From assembly GCF_003258945.1 (NCBI RefSeq), contig NZ_QLIX01000034.1, positions 1 to 38,207 on the forward strand: a stretch of 38,207 bases of DNA, read 5' to 3'. This document shows, one piece after another, positions 18,147-27,083 of this stretch (position 1 is its first letter; each line of letters starts with the position of its first letter). A program made the translations under genes and the position numbers. The notes under the pieces were generated by a model. The model was given only the letters and a program-made list of their open reading frames with translations, made no database searches and was not told the origin of the DNA. The stretch comes from Roseicella frigidaeris. GTDB taxonomy: Bacteria; Pseudomonadota; Alphaproteobacteria; Acetobacterales; Acetobacteraceae.

Positions 18147-19022
18147 TCACCGGCAGCCGGCCCGCTGTCGCCCGGCCTCCAGCCGCTCCTTCAGCGCCCC
18201 GCGGAGCTGCGGATGCTCGCTCTGCACCAGGGCGAAGGCGTCGCAGGCCTCGCGCTTCTGGTTGAGATTGGCCAGCGAGCTGCCGAAGCCGACCAGCGCC
18301 TCGGCGGCCCGGCTGCCCTTCTGGTTCGCCTTGTAGGCCTCGCCATAGGCGACGGCCGCATCCTGCCAGTTGCGCTGGCCATACTCGGCATCGGCGAGCA
18401 GCAGCCGCGCGTCATAGGCGCGCGGGCTGCCGCGGGCGGCCAGCGCCTCCTTCGCCGCCACCTCGGCCGCCGCATAGTCGCGGCGGGCGAGCGCCGCCTG
18501 GCCCTCGGCCAGCGCCCGCTCCGGCGTTCGCGCCACGGCCGGGGTGGTGGCCGGCGCGGCGGCCGCCCCGCCGGCCACCGGCGGCAGGGACTGGCCGGGA
18601 CTCGGCGCCCGTGGCGCGGGGGCGGCGGGCGCGGCGGCGCGTGGCGTGCCGCCCTCGACCTGCTGCAGCCGGTAGTCGAGATCGCCCTGCAGCTTCTCGA
18701 CCTGCTGCGCCAGGGTGCGGTTCTGGTACTCCGCCTGGTCGAGCCGGCCGCGCAGCCGGCGGGTCTCCTCCTCGAGGGTGGAAACCCGGTCGAGCAGCGC
18801 CCCCACCAGCTCGCCCTGCGGCGCGGCGGGGGCAGCGCCGCGCGGAACCGGCACCGGGGCCGCGGCGCCGCCGCCGCGGCGGAGCTGATCGAGCTCCTGG
18901 CGCAATTGCAGGATCTGGTTCTGCAGATAGATCCCCTCGCGGCTCTCGGCCTGCGCCCAGGCGCGGGCGCCCGGCAGCAGCAGCGGCGTGGCGAGGAGGA
19001 GGGCGGCCAGGACGCGTCGCAT
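18147..19022 (-). CDS. cpoB: Cell division coordinator CpoB (Tol-Pal system TPR protein, YbgF)
   Basis: 291 residues from ATG 19022 (MRRVLAALLLATPLLLPGARAWAQA), whose first ~25 residues are a Sec signal peptide. Another ATG seven codons upstream is possible. A coiled coil follows ('IYLQNQILQLRQELDQLRR', then 'VSTLEEETRRLRGRLDQAE'), typical of the YbgF trimerisation domain. Then come a Pro/Ala-rich linker (about residues 140-180) and TPR-like repeats to the end ('AEGQAALARRDYAAAEVAAKEAL', 'ADAEYGQRNWQDAAVAYGEAYK', 'DAFALVQSEHPQ'). CpoB links Tol-Pal outer-membrane constriction to septal peptidoglycan synthesis. It is the last tol gene, 29 bp before tilS. Confidence 0.92.
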   Translation of the reverse strand: MRRVLAALLLATPLLLPGARAWAQAESREGIYLQNQILQLRQELDQLRRGGGAAAPVPVPRGAAPAAPQGELVGALLDRVSTLEEETRRLRGRLDQAEYQNRTLAQQVEKLQGDLDYRLQQVEGGTPRAAAPAAPAPRAPSPGQSLPPVAGGAAAAPATTPAVARTPERALAEGQAALARRDYAAAEVAAKEALAARGSPRAYDARLLLADAEYGQRNWQDAAVAYGEAYKANQKGSRAAEALVGFGSSLANLNQKREACDAFALVQSEHPQLRGALKERLEAGRQRAGCR

Positions 19023-19389
19023 CGGTTCTCCGATCGGGCTCACGCGGCAGGGCGGCGCGGGGGAGGAGCCGGCTCCCGCCCCGCGCCGTCGCCGGGCGTT
19101 GGCCGGCTTTTAGAGCAGATCGCGGGGGGGCGTGAACGTCCGGGCGCGGAATCCTGCGCCACGGACGAAGAGCCGGGGGCGGAGCGGAACGCGCTGGGAG
19201 AGACCCGCCCGAAGCGAGGGACACGGCCGTGAAGGCAGAAGGCGCGCCCGCGATGGCCGCCGATGCGCGGCCGCGCCGGGCTGGAGCGTTGTCCGCTCGC
19301 CTGCGGTCGCGGCACATGCTCCAGCGCGTTGTTTTCAGATCCTCTTCACCCGCTCGAGCGTGTCCGCTCGAGGGGCGGAGGCGGCGCGA
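19023..19389. other. 367-bp non-coding spacer between pal and cpoB, rich in inverted repeats
   Basis: No credible gene is visible. On the strand of transcription the order is: an 8-bp perfect hairpin with a TGTC loop at 19353-19372 (CTCGAGCG/CGCTCGAG), starting 17 bases after pal; an inverted pair GCTGGAGC (19280-19287) / GCTCCAGC (19318-19325); and a copy of the AGAGCAGATCGCG repeat at 19112-19147. None of the hairpins is followed by a T-run. The spacer could hold a separate promoter for cpoB-tilS-ftsH or simply be repeat accretion. Confidence 0.6.
19112..19147. repeat. AGAGCAGATCGCG-type dispersed repeat, copy 1
   Basis: AGAGCAGATCGCGGG begins this copy and is followed by a GGGCGTGAACGTCCGG-like hairpin. 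The same 15 bases and a closely related continuation occur at 29976 and 30079. This copy sits inside the pal-cpoB spacer. Confidence 0.65.
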
Positions 19390-19869
19390 TCAGCGGACGA
19401 CCGTCACCGCGCGGCGGTTCTGCGCCCAGGCATCCTCGTTCGAGCCCAGCGCCGCCGGCCGGTCCTTGCCGTAGGAGATGGTCGAGATCCGCCCCCCGGC
19501 GACGCCGCCGACGACCAACGCGTCGCGCGCGGCATTCGCCCGGCGCTGGCCGAGGGCGAGGTTGTACTCGCGCGTGCCACGCTCGTCGGTATGGCCCTCG
19601 ACGGTGACGGTGACCGCGGGATTGCCGCCGAGCCAGCCCGCCTGGCGCTGCAGGGTCGGGCGCTGGTCCTCGCGGATCGCGCTGCTGTCGTAGTCGAAGA
19701 AGACGCGGTCGCTGCCGGCCTGGGCGATCAGGTCCTCCTGGCTGCCGGGCCGGATCGTGCTGCCGGTGGTCGCCGCGCCGGTGCCGGTCGCGGCCGAGTC
19801 CTTCGAGGATTCGCAGGCCGCGAGCAAGGCGATCGCGGCGAAGGCGCCGAGCAACCTGGTGTTGATCAT
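19390..19869 (-). CDS. pal: Peptidoglycan-associated lipoprotein Pal
   Basis: 159 residues from ATG 19869, with AGAGGG upstream. The N-terminus MINTRLLGAFAAIALLAAC is a lipoprotein signal ending in the lipobox L-A-A-C, giving an outer-membrane lipid anchor at Cys19. After a short Ser/Thr/Gly linker comes the OmpA-like domain: 'VFFDYDSSAIREDQRPTLQ', 'VTVEGHTDERGTREYNLALGQRRANAARDAL' (meso-DAP-binding Asp/Arg motif) and 'GKDRPAA'. Length and motifs are standard. It works with TolB and the TolQRA motor to pull the outer membrane in during division. It lies 145 bp after tolB. Confidence 0.97.
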   Translation of the reverse strand: MINTRLLGAFAAIALLAACESSKDSAATGTGAATTGSTIRPGSQEDLIAQAGSDRVFFDYDSSAIREDQRPTLQRQAGWLGGNPAVTVTVEGHTDERGTREYNLALGQRRANAARDALVVGGVAGGRISTISYGKDRPAALGSNEDAWAQNRRAVTVVR

Positions 19870-20014
19870 CCCTCTGGTCCTTCCAGCGAAGCAGCGAACG
19901 GCTGCGGAATATCCTCCGGGGGCGTTACAACTCGCAGTCGAGACGGTCAAGGAGATCCACCGGGGGAGCGGCGGGCTCGCAGCAAAGCGAAGGCCGCCGG
20001 CCGCCCCCCGCCGT

Positions 20015-21382
20015 TCAGGACAGCAGCGGCGACCAGGCCGGGTCCGAGGCGTCGGTCGGCGTCAGGATCTGCCGCTCGTTGAAGCCGGCGACATCGATCG
20101 AGGCGAGCCGCGAGGAATAGCCGCCGCCCCGGGCGTCGCGCGCCGGCGATTCGCGGAAGAACATCATCACCCGGCCATTCGGCGCGAAGGTCGGCCCCTC
20201 CATGCCCCAGCCCTCGGTCAGGATCCGCTCGCCCGAGCCGTCCGGCCGCATCACCCCGATGCCGAACTGCCCCCCTGCCCCGCCGAAGCGGGTGAAGGCG
20301 ATGAGGTCGCCGCGCGGCGACCAGACCGGCGTCGCGTAGCGGCCGCGGCCGAAGGAGATGCGGCGGATGCCGCCGCCATCGGCCGACATGACGTAGAGCT
20401 GCTGGTCGCCACCGCGGTCGGAGTTGAAGACGATCTGGCTGCCATCGGGCGAGAAGCAGGGCGAGACGTCGAGCCCGCCGCCCGAGGTAAGCTGCCGCTC
20501 CCGCCGCGAGCCGAGATCGACCACATAGATGTTGGCGTCGTTGCCGCGGGTGGCGGAGAGCACCACGCTGCGCCCGTCCGGGCTGAAGCGGGGCGAGAGG
20601 GTCATGCCGGGGAAATTCCCCAGCGGCTCCGGCCGCCCGCCATCGAGGTTGAACAGGTAGACCTTCGGCTCGCCGCGCGCATAGGACATGAAGGCGATCT
20701 GCTGCGCGTTCGGGTGGAAGCGGGGCGTCAGCGCCGCCGAGGAGCCATCGGTCAGAAAGCGGTGGTTCTCGCCATCCTGGTCCATGATGGCGAGGCGCCG
20801 GGTGCGGCGGTCGCGCGGGCCGGTCTCGGCCACATAGACCACGCGGGTGTCGAAATACCCCTTCTCGCCGAGCAGCCGCTCATAGATCACGTCCGAGATC
20901 AGATGCGCGATGCGGCGCCAATTAGCGGCCGGGGCGGTGAAGGCGGTGCCCTGGATCTGCTGCTCGGGCAGCACGTCCCAGAGGCGGAACTCCACCCGCA
21001 CCCGGTCGCTGCCGGCATCCACCCGGCCGGTGACCAGCGCCTGGGCGCCGATCACCCGCCAGTCCTGGAAGCGCGGCACCGCCGCCGCCGCCTCGGCGGT
21101 CTGGATGAAGGCGGCGCGGTCCACCGGGCGGAACAGGCCGCAATTCTTCAGGTTGTTGACCACCACCCGGGCGATGTCGCGGCCGACGCGCTGGCCGTCG
21201 CCGCTGCCGGCGAAATCCGGCACCGCGATCGGGATCGGGTCGGTGCGGGCGCGGGTGATGTCGACGACCGAGCTCTGGGCGCGGGCCGGGCCGCTCAGCG
21301 ACGGCAGGCCAAGGGCGAGGCCGCCGAACAGCGCGGCGCGGCGCGTGAGGAAGCCCGCCATCGCCTTCTCATCCGGGGTCAT
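20015..21382 (-). CDS. tolB: Tol-Pal system beta-propeller protein TolB
   Basis: 455 residues from ATG 21382. An internal ATG at 21361 ([14 protein letters not shown]) is equally good. The export signal contains a twin-arginine-like [13 protein letters not shown] stretch and ends near ARA-QS. The N-terminal alpha/beta domain ('[12 protein letters not shown]', '[15 protein letters not shown]', '[10 protein letters not shown]') is followed by a six-bladed propeller with repeated '[15 protein letters not shown]', '[17 protein letters not shown]' and '[15 protein letters not shown]' blades, ending 'SDPAWSPLL'. Periplasmic TolB binds Pal. The gene follows tolA with 70 bp between and precedes pal, the normal order. 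Confidence 0.97.
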   Translation of the reverse strand: MTPDEKAMAGFLTRRAALFGGLALGLPSLSGPARAQSSVVDITRARTDPIPIAVPDFAGSGDGQRVGRDIARVVVNNLKNCGLFRPVDRAAFIQTAEAAAAVPRFQDWRVIGAQALVTGRVDAGSDRVRVEFRLWDVLPEQQIQGTAFTAPAANWRRIAHLISDVIYERLLGEKGYFDTRVVYVAETGPRDRRTRRLAIMDQDGENHRFLTDGSSAALTPRFHPNAQQIAFMSYARGEPKVYLFNLDGGRPEPLGNFPGMTLSPRFSPDGRSVVLSATRGNDANIYVVDLGSRRERQLTSGGGLDVSPCFSPDGSQIVFNSDRGGDQQLYVMSADGGGIRRISFGRGRYATPVWSPRGDLIAFTRFGGAGGQFGIGVMRPDGSGERILTEGWGMEGPTFAPNGRVMMFFRESPARDARGGGYSSRLASIDVAGFNERQILTPTDASDPAWSPLLS

Positions 21383-21452
21383 GCGTATCCTCCTGGAAGT
21401 ATGGCGCGAGAACGGCCGGGGGGCCGCCGCGATGCCGGGTCGCGGCGGCCGG

Positions 21453-22667
21453 TCAGCGCAGGCCGAGGTCGCGCGGGTTGAAACGGAAGATGGTGTCGCG
21501 CAGCGCCGCGAGGCGCTCGCGCGGCAGCGGCAGCGGGTTGCATTTCGGATCGAGCAGCGCCCGCCGCGCCGCCTCGTAGACCGAGCGGGCGCGCGGCTCG
21601 CTCGGCGGCGAGCCGTTGGCGCGGACATTGCGCACCACCCCCCCGGCATCGACATCGACGCGCAGCTCCACGACGACGCTGTTGATCCCGAGCCCGCCGC
21701 CATCGACCGACCAGCATTCGCTGATCTTGTCGGCGAGCCCGGCCTTCTCCCCGGCCGAGAGCGTCGCGGTCCCGGTCGGCGCGCCGCCGCCCTGCTGCGG
21801 GCTGCCGGCGGCCGGGCTCGGCTTGCCGGTCGGCGGCCGGCTCTGCTGCGCCGACTGCATCAGCTTGTCGAGCGTGTTCAGCACGCTGCGGCTGTCCGCC
21901 TGCGGCTTCTGCACCGGCGGCGTGCGGCCGGTGCCGGCCTCCTTGCTCGGCTGCGGCGGCGTCGGCGCCGGCGGGCGCGGCACCGTGGCCTCGGGGCGCG
22001 CGGGGGCCGGGGTGGGGCTCGGCTTCTCGGCCTTCTCCGGCTTCGCCTCGGCCACCTGCTGCGGCTTCGGCGCCGGCTTCTCCGGCTTCTCCGGCTTTTC
22101 CACCTTCTCGGGCTTGTCCGGCTTCTCCGGTTTCTCGGGCTTCTCCACCTTCTCGGGCTTGGCCTCGGCGACCGGCTTCGGCGGCGCCGGCATCGGGATG
22201 GGCGGCGGCGGCAGGGGCAGCGGGCTCGGCGCCGGCTCGGGCGGCGGCGCCGGGCGCGGCTTGGCCTCGGCAACCTGCTGCGGCGGCTTCGGCGCCGGCT
22301 CGGGCGGCGGCGCGCTCGGCTTCGGCAGGGCCTGCGGCGCCGGGGCCGGGGCGGGCGCGGGCGGCGGCGGGGGTGGTGGCGGCGGCGGGCTCGGCAGCGC
22401 CTCGGCCACCCGCGTCTCGCCCGGCGGCTCCGGCCGCGCCGGCTGGGTCACGCTGGGCGGGCCGGCGACGGGCGCCGGCTGCTCGCCCTGGGCCAGCTGC
22501 GGCGTCGTGACCACCTCCACCGCGATCGCCTCCTCCCGTGGTTCCTGCAACGGCCGCGGCAGGCCGAAGACGAGGCCGAGCACCAGCAGCGCGACATGCA
22601 GCGCCGCCGAAACCAGGCCCCAGAACCGCATTCCCCTCGGCGGCATTGCCGCGCCCCCCGGCGCCAT
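21453..22667 (-). CDS. tolA: TolA-type energy-transducing protein
   Basis: 404 residues if started at ATG 22667. ATG 22646 has a better Shine-Dalgarno (GGGGGG, 7 nt away), and the open frame extends to 22829 without family-like sequence. There is one inner-membrane anchor ('[20 protein letters not shown]'), then ~250 residues of low complexity: a ten-proline run, PAPAPAP, then repeated K-P-E-K units, instead of the Ala-rich helix of enteric TolA. The C-terminal TolA-III domain is recognisable: '[15 protein letters not shown]', '[27 protein letters not shown]', '[20 protein letters not shown]'. It couples the TolQR motor to TolB/Pal across the periplasm. About 230 bp of uncertain 5' sequence separates it from tolR. 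Confidence 0.92.
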   Translation of the reverse strand: MAPGGAAMPPRGMRFWGLVSAALHVALLVLGLVFGLPRPLQEPREEAIAVEVVTTPQLAQGEQPAPVAGPPSVTQPARPEPPGETRVAEALPSPPPPPPPPPPAPAPAPAPQALPKPSAPPPEPAPKPPQQVAEAKPRPAPPPEPAPSPLPLPPPPIPMPAPPKPVAEAKPEKVEKPEKPEKPDKPEKVEKPEKPEKPAPKPQQVAEAKPEKAEKPSPTPAPARPEATVPRPPAPTPPQPSKEAGTGRTPPVQKPQADSRSVLNTLDKLMQSAQQSRPPTGKPSPAAGSPQQGGGAPTGTATLSAGEKAGLADKISECWSVDGGGLGINSVVVELRVDVDAGGVVRNVRANGSPPSEPRARSVYEAARRALLDPKCNPLPLPRERLAALRDTIFRFNPRDLGLR

Positions 22668-22895
22668 ATCCACGTCCACGCAATCCTGCTTGCCCGATCC
22701 GCCCGCCGGTCCCGGAGCGGCCCGCGCCCGGCGGGTCCGCCGCGAGGCCGGCGCCTCGCCGGAGTCCGCTCCGCCCCGACTGGGGCATGGAAGCGGCTCC
22801 GATCTATTGACCATGGCCCGGCCGGCCATGGGTGGCGTCGCCCGCGGCGGGGCCGATGCAGGCGCCCGGGCCCCGATGCCCGGACGCGGTCGAGC

Positions 22896-23426
22896 CTAGC
22901 GCGAGCCGGGCGCCGGCTGCGGCCGGCCGCCCGGGGGGGAGGCGGTCGGCGCGGCCGGGCGGCCCGTCGGCGCCGGCGCGGTGGCGGGCCGGCCGGCGGG
23001 CTGCTCGGCCAGCAGCGCCACCTTGCTGAAGCCGCCGGCGCTGATCGTGCCCATCACCTCCATCACCCGGCCGTAGCTGATCGCCTTGTCGCCGCGGACG
23101 AAGATGCGCCGCTCCGGCGCCCCCTCCGGCTGCTCGCGGGCGATCGCCTGCAGCTGCGCGACCAGGTTCTCGATCGGCACCTCGGTCTCCTGCAGGAAGA
23201 TCTTGCCCTCGGGATTGACCGAGATGGTGATCGGCTCGTTGTCCTGATTGAGGGCGCTGGCCTGGGTCTTCGGCAGGTCGACCGGCACGCCGACGGTCAT
23301 CAGCGGCGCCGCCACCATGAAGATGATGAGCAGCACCAGCATCACGTCGACCAGCGGCGTGACGTTGATCTCGGCCATCGGGCGGTAGCGGCTGCGCCCC
23401 CGGCCGGGCGTGAGCGAGACGGCCAT
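22896..23426 (-). CDS. tolR: Tol-Pal motor subunit TolR (ExbD family)
   Basis: 176 residues. A single membrane helix near residues 20-42 carries the functional Asp in '[21 protein letters not shown]', the proton-path residue of the ExbD/TolR family. A periplasmic domain follows, with 'LPKTQASAL', '[17 protein letters not shown]' and '[21 protein letters not shown]'. The last ~35 residues are a Pro/Ala/Gly/Thr tail beyond the usual end (~140), unusual but without a frameshift sign. It starts 4 bp after the tolQ stop and so is translated in the same message. Confidence 0.96.
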   Translation of the reverse strand: MAVSLTPGRGRSRYRPMAEINVTPLVDVMLVLLIIFMVAAPLMTVGVPVDLPKTQASALNQDNEPITISVNPEGKIFLQETEVPIENLVAQLQAIAREQPEGAPERRIFVRGDKAISYGRVMEVMGTISAGGFSKVALLAEQPAGRPATAPAPTGRPAAPTASPPGGRPQPAPGSR

Positions 23427-23430
23427 GGCG

Positions 23431-24186
23431 CTATTCCGCGACCGGCGCCGCGTTGCGCGCCGGATCGCCGAGCGCGGTCTCGGTCTGGCGCGAGAGGATG
23501 CTGCCGAACTCGGCGGCGAAGCCCTCGAGCCGGCCGGCGAAGCGCGCCAGGTCGGTGGTGATCTTGTTGTAGGCGAGCACCGCCGGGATGGCGGCGACGA
23601 GGCCGATCGCGGTGGCGAACAGCGCCTCGGCGATGCCCGGCGCCACCACGGCGAGGTTGGTGTTCTGCATGCCGGCGATGGCCGCGAAGCTGTTCATGAT
23701 ACCCCAGACCGTGCCGAACAGGCCGACGAAGGGCCCGACCGAGCCGACCGAGGCGAGGAAGACCATCCAGCGCTCCAGCCGCTCCATCTCCCGCTGCACG
23801 GTGACGGCCATGCTGCGGTCGATCCGCTCCTTCAGCCCGGCGGCGACGAGGTCGGAGCCGCCGAGCCGCTGGGCGCCGCGGCGCCATTCCCGCATGGCGG
23901 CGACGAAGACCGCGGCCATCGGGTGCGAGGGCCGGTCGCCCTCCTTCCGGTAGAGCTCATCCAGGCTGCCGCCGGACCAGAAGGCGTCCTCGAAGGCATC
24001 CGCCGCGCGGTTCACCCGGCGCAGGCTCGTCACCTTCTCGAAGACGATGGCCCAGACCCAGACGCTGGCGAGCAGCAGGCCGAGCATGACCAGCTTCACG
24101 ACCCAGTCCGCCTGCACGAACAGGCCCCAGAGCGACAGGTCGTGCATCGCTGCACCCAGATCCGTCGCGGTCACGCTGCGATCCAC
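23431..24186 (-). CDS. tolQ: Tol-Pal motor subunit TolQ (MotA/ExbB family)
   Basis: 251 residues from GTG 24186, preferred because GGAG lies 7 nt upstream. ATG 24147 ([10 protein letters not shown]) would give 238. Three membrane helices are seen: residues ~25-48 ('[23 protein letters not shown]'), ~145-165 ('[22 protein letters not shown]') and ~180-205 ('[25 protein letters not shown]'). These carry the conserved family signatures, including the Gly/Pro-rich TVWG motif. TolQ5-TolR2 forms the proton-driven motor that energises TolA. It is the first tol motor gene, after ybgC. Confidence 0.96.
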   Translation of the reverse strand: MDRSVTATDLGAAMHDLSLWGLFVQADWVVKLVMLGLLLASVWVWAIVFEKVTSLRRVNRAADAFEDAFWSGGSLDELYRKEGDRPSHPMAAVFVAAMREWRRGAQRLGGSDLVAAGLKERIDRSMAVTVQREMERLERWMVFLASVGSVGPFVGLFGTVWGIMNSFAAIAGMQNTNLAVVAPGIAEALFATAIGLVAAIPAVLAYNKITTDLARFAGRLEGFAAEFGSILSRQTETALGDPARNAAPVAE

Positions 24187-24240
24187 CGCATCACTCCATC
24201 CGCTGCGGCGGCCGATCCCCCCGACCGGCCGATCCGCCTA

Positions 24241-24300
24241 GACCGTGTTGTTGAGCCGCGTGAGTCACGCCCTCGGCGTTTCCGCCCCGGGCGATCACGC
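24241..24300. repeat. Palindromic spacer between ybgC and tolQ
   Basis: GCGTGAGTCACGC at 24258-24270 is a perfect 6-bp palindrome around one base. It is followed by an inverted GGCG-GAAA-CGCC hairpin (read on the minus strand) and ends in GATCACGCTCTAA. The AGAGCGTGA text recalls the element at 2425. No T-run follows it, and it interrupts an otherwise tight operon. Confidence 0.45.
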
Positions 24301-24301
24301 T

Positions 24302-24799
24302 CTAACCCCCAGTCCCCGCTCCGGCCGCGCCGCCGGGCGCCACGGCCTCGAGCGCCGAGCGCCAGGGCTCCGGGATGCGCCGCGGCCGCAGGCTGCCGCG
24401 GTCGATGCAGGCCAGCTCGACCCGCAGCGCCGCCAGCGGCCCCGCCCCGGCCTCCGCCGCCCCGTCGGCGACCACCCGCTGGTCGAGCAGCAGGGTGACG
24501 CCGCGGACGGAGGCAACCCTGGTTTCGACCACGACTGCGTCATCGAGCCTGGCGGGCCGCCAATACTCCACTTCGATGCGCCGCACCACGAGTATCGAAT
24601 GGTGACCTTCCATGAGCATCTGATGCGGCAAGCCCATGGCCCGCAAGGATTCCGTCCGGCCCCGCTCCGCCCAGCGCAAGTAGTTGGCGTGATAGGCCAT
24701 CCCGCCCGCATCGGTGTCCTCGAAATAGACCCGGAGCGGCCAGCGATGCGCCGGCGCCGCGGGCGCCTGGCGGAGGCCGGGCGGCCCGGCGCGGCTCAC
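24302..24799 (-). CDS. ybgC: Tol-Pal associated acyl-CoA thioesterase YbgC
   Basis: 165 residues from GTG 24799, which overlaps the ruvB stop by 4 nt (GTGA). Hot-dog fold of the 4-hydroxybenzoyl-CoA thioesterase type: '[29 protein letters not shown]' carries the catalytic Asp (DTDAGG) and conserved Tyr/His. '[21 protein letters not shown]' and '[11 protein letters not shown]' follow. It hydrolyses short-chain or ACP-linked thioesters and is a constant neighbour of tolQ, although its tie to Tol function is not understood. The Pro/Ala/Gly-rich C-terminal ~20 residues are not conserved. Confidence 0.93.
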   Translation of the reverse strand: MSRAGPPGLRQAPAAPAHRWPLRVYFEDTDAGGMAYHANYLRWAERGRTESLRAMGLPHQMLMEGHHSILVVRRIEVEYWRPARLDDAVVVETRVASVRGVTLLLDQRVVADGAAEAGAGPLAALRVELACIDRGSLRPRRIPEPWRSALEAVAPGGAAGAGTGG

Positions 24800-25902
24800 G
24801 ATTCGCCCCCGGCCAGCAGGTCGGGCTGGATGGCGAAGCCGGCCGGCGGGCTGAGGCCGAGATGCTGCCAGCCCGTCACGCCGAGCATGCGGCCGCGCGG
24901 CGTGCGCAGCACCAGCCCCTCCTGGATCAGGTAGGGCTCGATGACGTCCTCCAGCGTGTCGCGCGATTCGGCGAGCGCCGCGGCCAGCGTCTCGACCCCG
25001 ACCGGGCCGCCATTGTGGTGCACCGCGATGCGCCGGAGATAGCGGCGGTCCATCGCGTCCAGCCCCTTGGCATCCACCTCGAGCCGGGTCAGCGCCCCGT
25101 CCACCATGGTGCGATCCGCCGCCACGCCGCCGACCGCGGCGAAGTCGCGCACCCGGCGCAGCAGCCGCCCGGCGATGCGCGGCGTGCCGCGGGAGCGGCG
25201 GGCGATCTCCCAGGCCCCCTCCTCCGACAGCGCGAAGCCGAGCTTGAAGGCGCCGCGCGTCACGATCCGCAGCAGCTCCTCAGGGGTGTAGAATTGCAGC
25301 CGCAGCGGGATGCCGAAGCGGTCGCGCAGCGGCTGCGCCAGCAGGCCGGAGCGGGTGGTGGCGCCGACCAGGGTGAAGGGCGGCAGGTCGATGCGCACGG
25401 TGCGCGCCGCCGGCCCCTCGCCGATGATGAGGTCGAGCTGGAAATCCTCCATCGCCGGGTAGAGCGTCTCCTCCAGCGCCGGCTGCAGCCGGTGGATCTC
25501 GTCGACGAAGAGCACGTCGCGCGGCTGCAGGTTGGTCAGGATCGCCGCAAGGTCGCCGGCGCGCTGCAGGATCGGGCCGCTGGTGGCGCGGAAGCCGACG
25601 CCGAGCTCGCGCGCCACGATCTGCGCCAGCGTCGTCTTGCCGAGGCCGGGCGGGCCGTGCAGCAGCACGTGGTCGAGCGCCTCGCCGCGGTCGCGGGCCG
25701 CCTGGATGAAGACGGCGAGGTTCTCCCGCGTCGCCTGCTGGCCGGTGAAGTCGGCGAGCGTCTGCGGCCGCAGCGTCGCCTCGGCGGCATCCTCCTCGGT
25801 GCGGTCCGGGCTGGTGATGCGCTCCTCGGTCCCCGCCTCGGCCGGCGGGGCGGCGGCGCGGCGGGGGCCGCCGCGGGGCTTGCGCTCGCCCGCGCCGCTC
25901 AC
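24796..25902 (-). CDS. ruvB: Holliday junction branch migration helicase RuvB
   Basis: 368 residues from GTG 25902, coupled to the ruvA stop by the 4-nt GTGA overlap. Upstream in-frame sequence is a shadow of ruvA. AAA+ ATPase: '[12 protein letters not shown]' (signature), Walker [12 protein letters not shown], '[21 protein letters not shown]', Walker [11 protein letters not shown], sensor 1 'LVGATTRSG', sensor 2 '[20 protein letters not shown]'. The C-terminal winged helix has '[17 protein letters not shown]'. The N-terminal ~35 residues before TLRPQ are longer than in E. coli and are Ala/Glu/Arg-rich. It drives DNA through the RuvAB-junction complex. Confidence 0.98.
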   Translation of the reverse strand: MSGAGERKPRGGPRRAAAPPAEAGTEERITSPDRTEEDAAEATLRPQTLADFTGQQATRENLAVFIQAARDRGEALDHVLLHGPPGLGKTTLAQIVARELGVGFRATSGPILQRAGDLAAILTNLQPRDVLFVDEIHRLQPALEETLYPAMEDFQLDLIIGEGPAARTVRIDLPPFTLVGATTRSGLLAQPLRDRFGIPLRLQFYTPEELLRIVTRGAFKLGFALSEEGAWEIARRSRGTPRIAGRLLRRVRDFAAVGGVAADRTMVDGALTRLEVDAKGLDAMDRRYLRRIAVHHNGGPVGVETLAAALAESRDTLEDVIEPYLIQEGLVLRTPRGRMLGVTGWQHLGLSPPAGFAIQPDLLAGGES

Positions 25903-26525
25903 CGCGCCAACGCCTTCAGGCTGTCGCGGATCAGGCCCTCGAGCGGCGCCTCGGCGCCGAGCCGGGCGCGGGCGCGGTTCACCGCCGCCTGCGCCTCCGG
26001 CCGCTTCCAGCCGAGATTGACCAGCGCCGAGACGGCATCGGCCGTCGCGTCGTCGGCCTCCGGCGCCGGCAGGGCGATGCCCACGGCACCGCTGCCATCG
26101 GCCTCCGGCGTCGCCCGGCCGACCGCCCATTTCTGCATCGCGGGCTCGTCGATGATGCGGTTGGCGGTCGCCGCGCCGAGGCCCTTCACCTCGGCCAGGC
26201 GCTTGCGCTCCTTGGCGGCGATCGCCCGCGCCAGCTCCTCCGGGCGGAGGCCGGAGAGGACCAGCAGCGCCTTCTGCGGCCCGACCGTCTTCACCTCGAT
26301 CAGGGCGAGGAAGGCCTCGCGCTCGGCGGCATCGGCGAAGCCGTAGAGGGTGATGGCGTCCTGGCGCAGATGCGTCTCGACCAGCACCTTCTGCACCCCC
26401 TCGCGCGCCGAGAGCGCGTCGAGCGTCTTGCGCGAGCAGGCGAGGAGGTAGCCGACGCCGTTCACGTCGAGCACGCAGCCGCCCTCATGCACGCCATCCA
26501 GCCGGCCGGTGAGCTTGCCGATCAT
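25899..26525 (-). CDS. ruvA: Holliday junction branch migration protein RuvA
   Basis: 208 residues from ATG 26525 ([11 protein letters not shown]), the canonical RuvA start. An OB-fold domain I ('[15 protein letters not shown]', '[34 protein letters not shown]') is followed by the paired helix-hairpin-helix region ('[13 protein letters not shown]'). A Pro/Ala-rich linker then leads to C-terminal domain III ('[22 protein letters not shown]'), which contacts RuvB. It overlaps ruvC by 4 nt (ATGA) and ruvB by 4 nt, so all three are translationally coupled. Confidence 0.97.
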   Translation of the reverse strand: MIGKLTGRLDGVHEGGCVLDVNGVGYLLACSRKTLDALSAREGVQKVLVETHLRQDAITLYGFADAAEREAFLALIEVKTVGPQKALLVLSGLRPEELARAIAAKERKRLAEVKGLGAATANRIIDEPAMQKWAVGRATPEADGSGAVGIALPAPEADDATADAVSALVNLGWKRPEAQAAVNRARARLGAEAPLEGLIRDSLKALAR

Positions 26526-27061
26526 GCCGGGACATAGCCGCGGGCGAGGGCCGCGCGGGTGCCGCGGTGATGCGCGTGGCAGATCGCCACCGCCAGCGCG
26601 TCGGCGGCATCGGCGCGGCGGATGACGGCGCCGGGCAGCAGGCGGCGGACCATCGCCTCGACCTGCGCCTTCTCGGCATGGCCGGTGCCGACCACGGCGC
26701 GCTTGATCTCCATCGCCTGGTATTCCGCGACCGGCAAGCCGGCCAGCGCCGGGGCGAGCAGCACCACGCCGCGGGCCTGGCCGAGCTTCAGCGCCGCGCC
26801 GGGGTTCTTGTTGACATAGGTATGCTCGACCGCCGCCTCGTCCGGCCGCCATTGCTCGAGCAGCGCCGCGAGCGCCCGGTGCAGGGTGCAGAGCCGGGCG
26901 GCGAGCGGCTCGGCCGCCGCGGTCGAGATGACGCCGTCGCCGAGATGCCGCAGCCGGCTGCCGGCGCTCTCGACCAGGCCCCAGCCGGTATGCTGCAGCC
27001 CGGGATCGAGGCCGAGCAGCCGCACCGCCGGCTGGCCGCCCACCTGGCCACCCTGCCTCAC
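26522..27061 (-). CDS. ruvC: Crossover junction endodeoxyribonuclease RuvC
   Basis: 179 residues from GTG 27061. No ATG is available close to the conserved start, and GTG 27043 is an alternative. RNase H-like fold with the acidic tetrad visible: first Asp in 'RLLGLDPGLQHTGWG', Glu in 'AAVEHTYVNKNPGAALKLGQARG', and the Asp pair in '[17 protein letters not shown]'. 'YQAMEIKRAVVGTGHAEKAQVEAMV' is also typical. It resolves Holliday junctions with RuvAB. It starts 22 bp after yebC. Confidence 0.96.
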   Translation of the reverse strand: MRQGGQVGGQPAVRLLGLDPGLQHTGWGLVESAGSRLRHLGDGVISTAAAEPLAARLCTLHRALAALLEQWRPDEAAVEHTYVNKNPGAALKLGQARGVVLLAPALAGLPVAEYQAMEIKRAVVGTGHAEKAQVEAMVRRLLPGAVIRRADAADALAVAICHAHHRGTRAALARGYVPA

Positions 27062-27083
27062 CGGCGCACCGCGCCGCGCATGC

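Noticed and set aside
22020-22160. Short tandem repeats suggesting a CRISPR array or satellite
   Set aside because: They are the K-P-E-K codon repeats of the tolA open frame. There are no unique spacers of constant length.
20910-23561. A ~880-codon + strand open frame across tolB-tolA-tolR
   Set aside because: It is antisense to three well-supported tol genes, and its composition (Arg/Leu/Gly repeats) mirrors the tolA low-complexity region.
25903-26130. A longer RuvB start upstream of GTG 25902
   Set aside because: The extra residues are translated from ruvA in another frame. The 4-nt GTGA overlap is the standard coupling.
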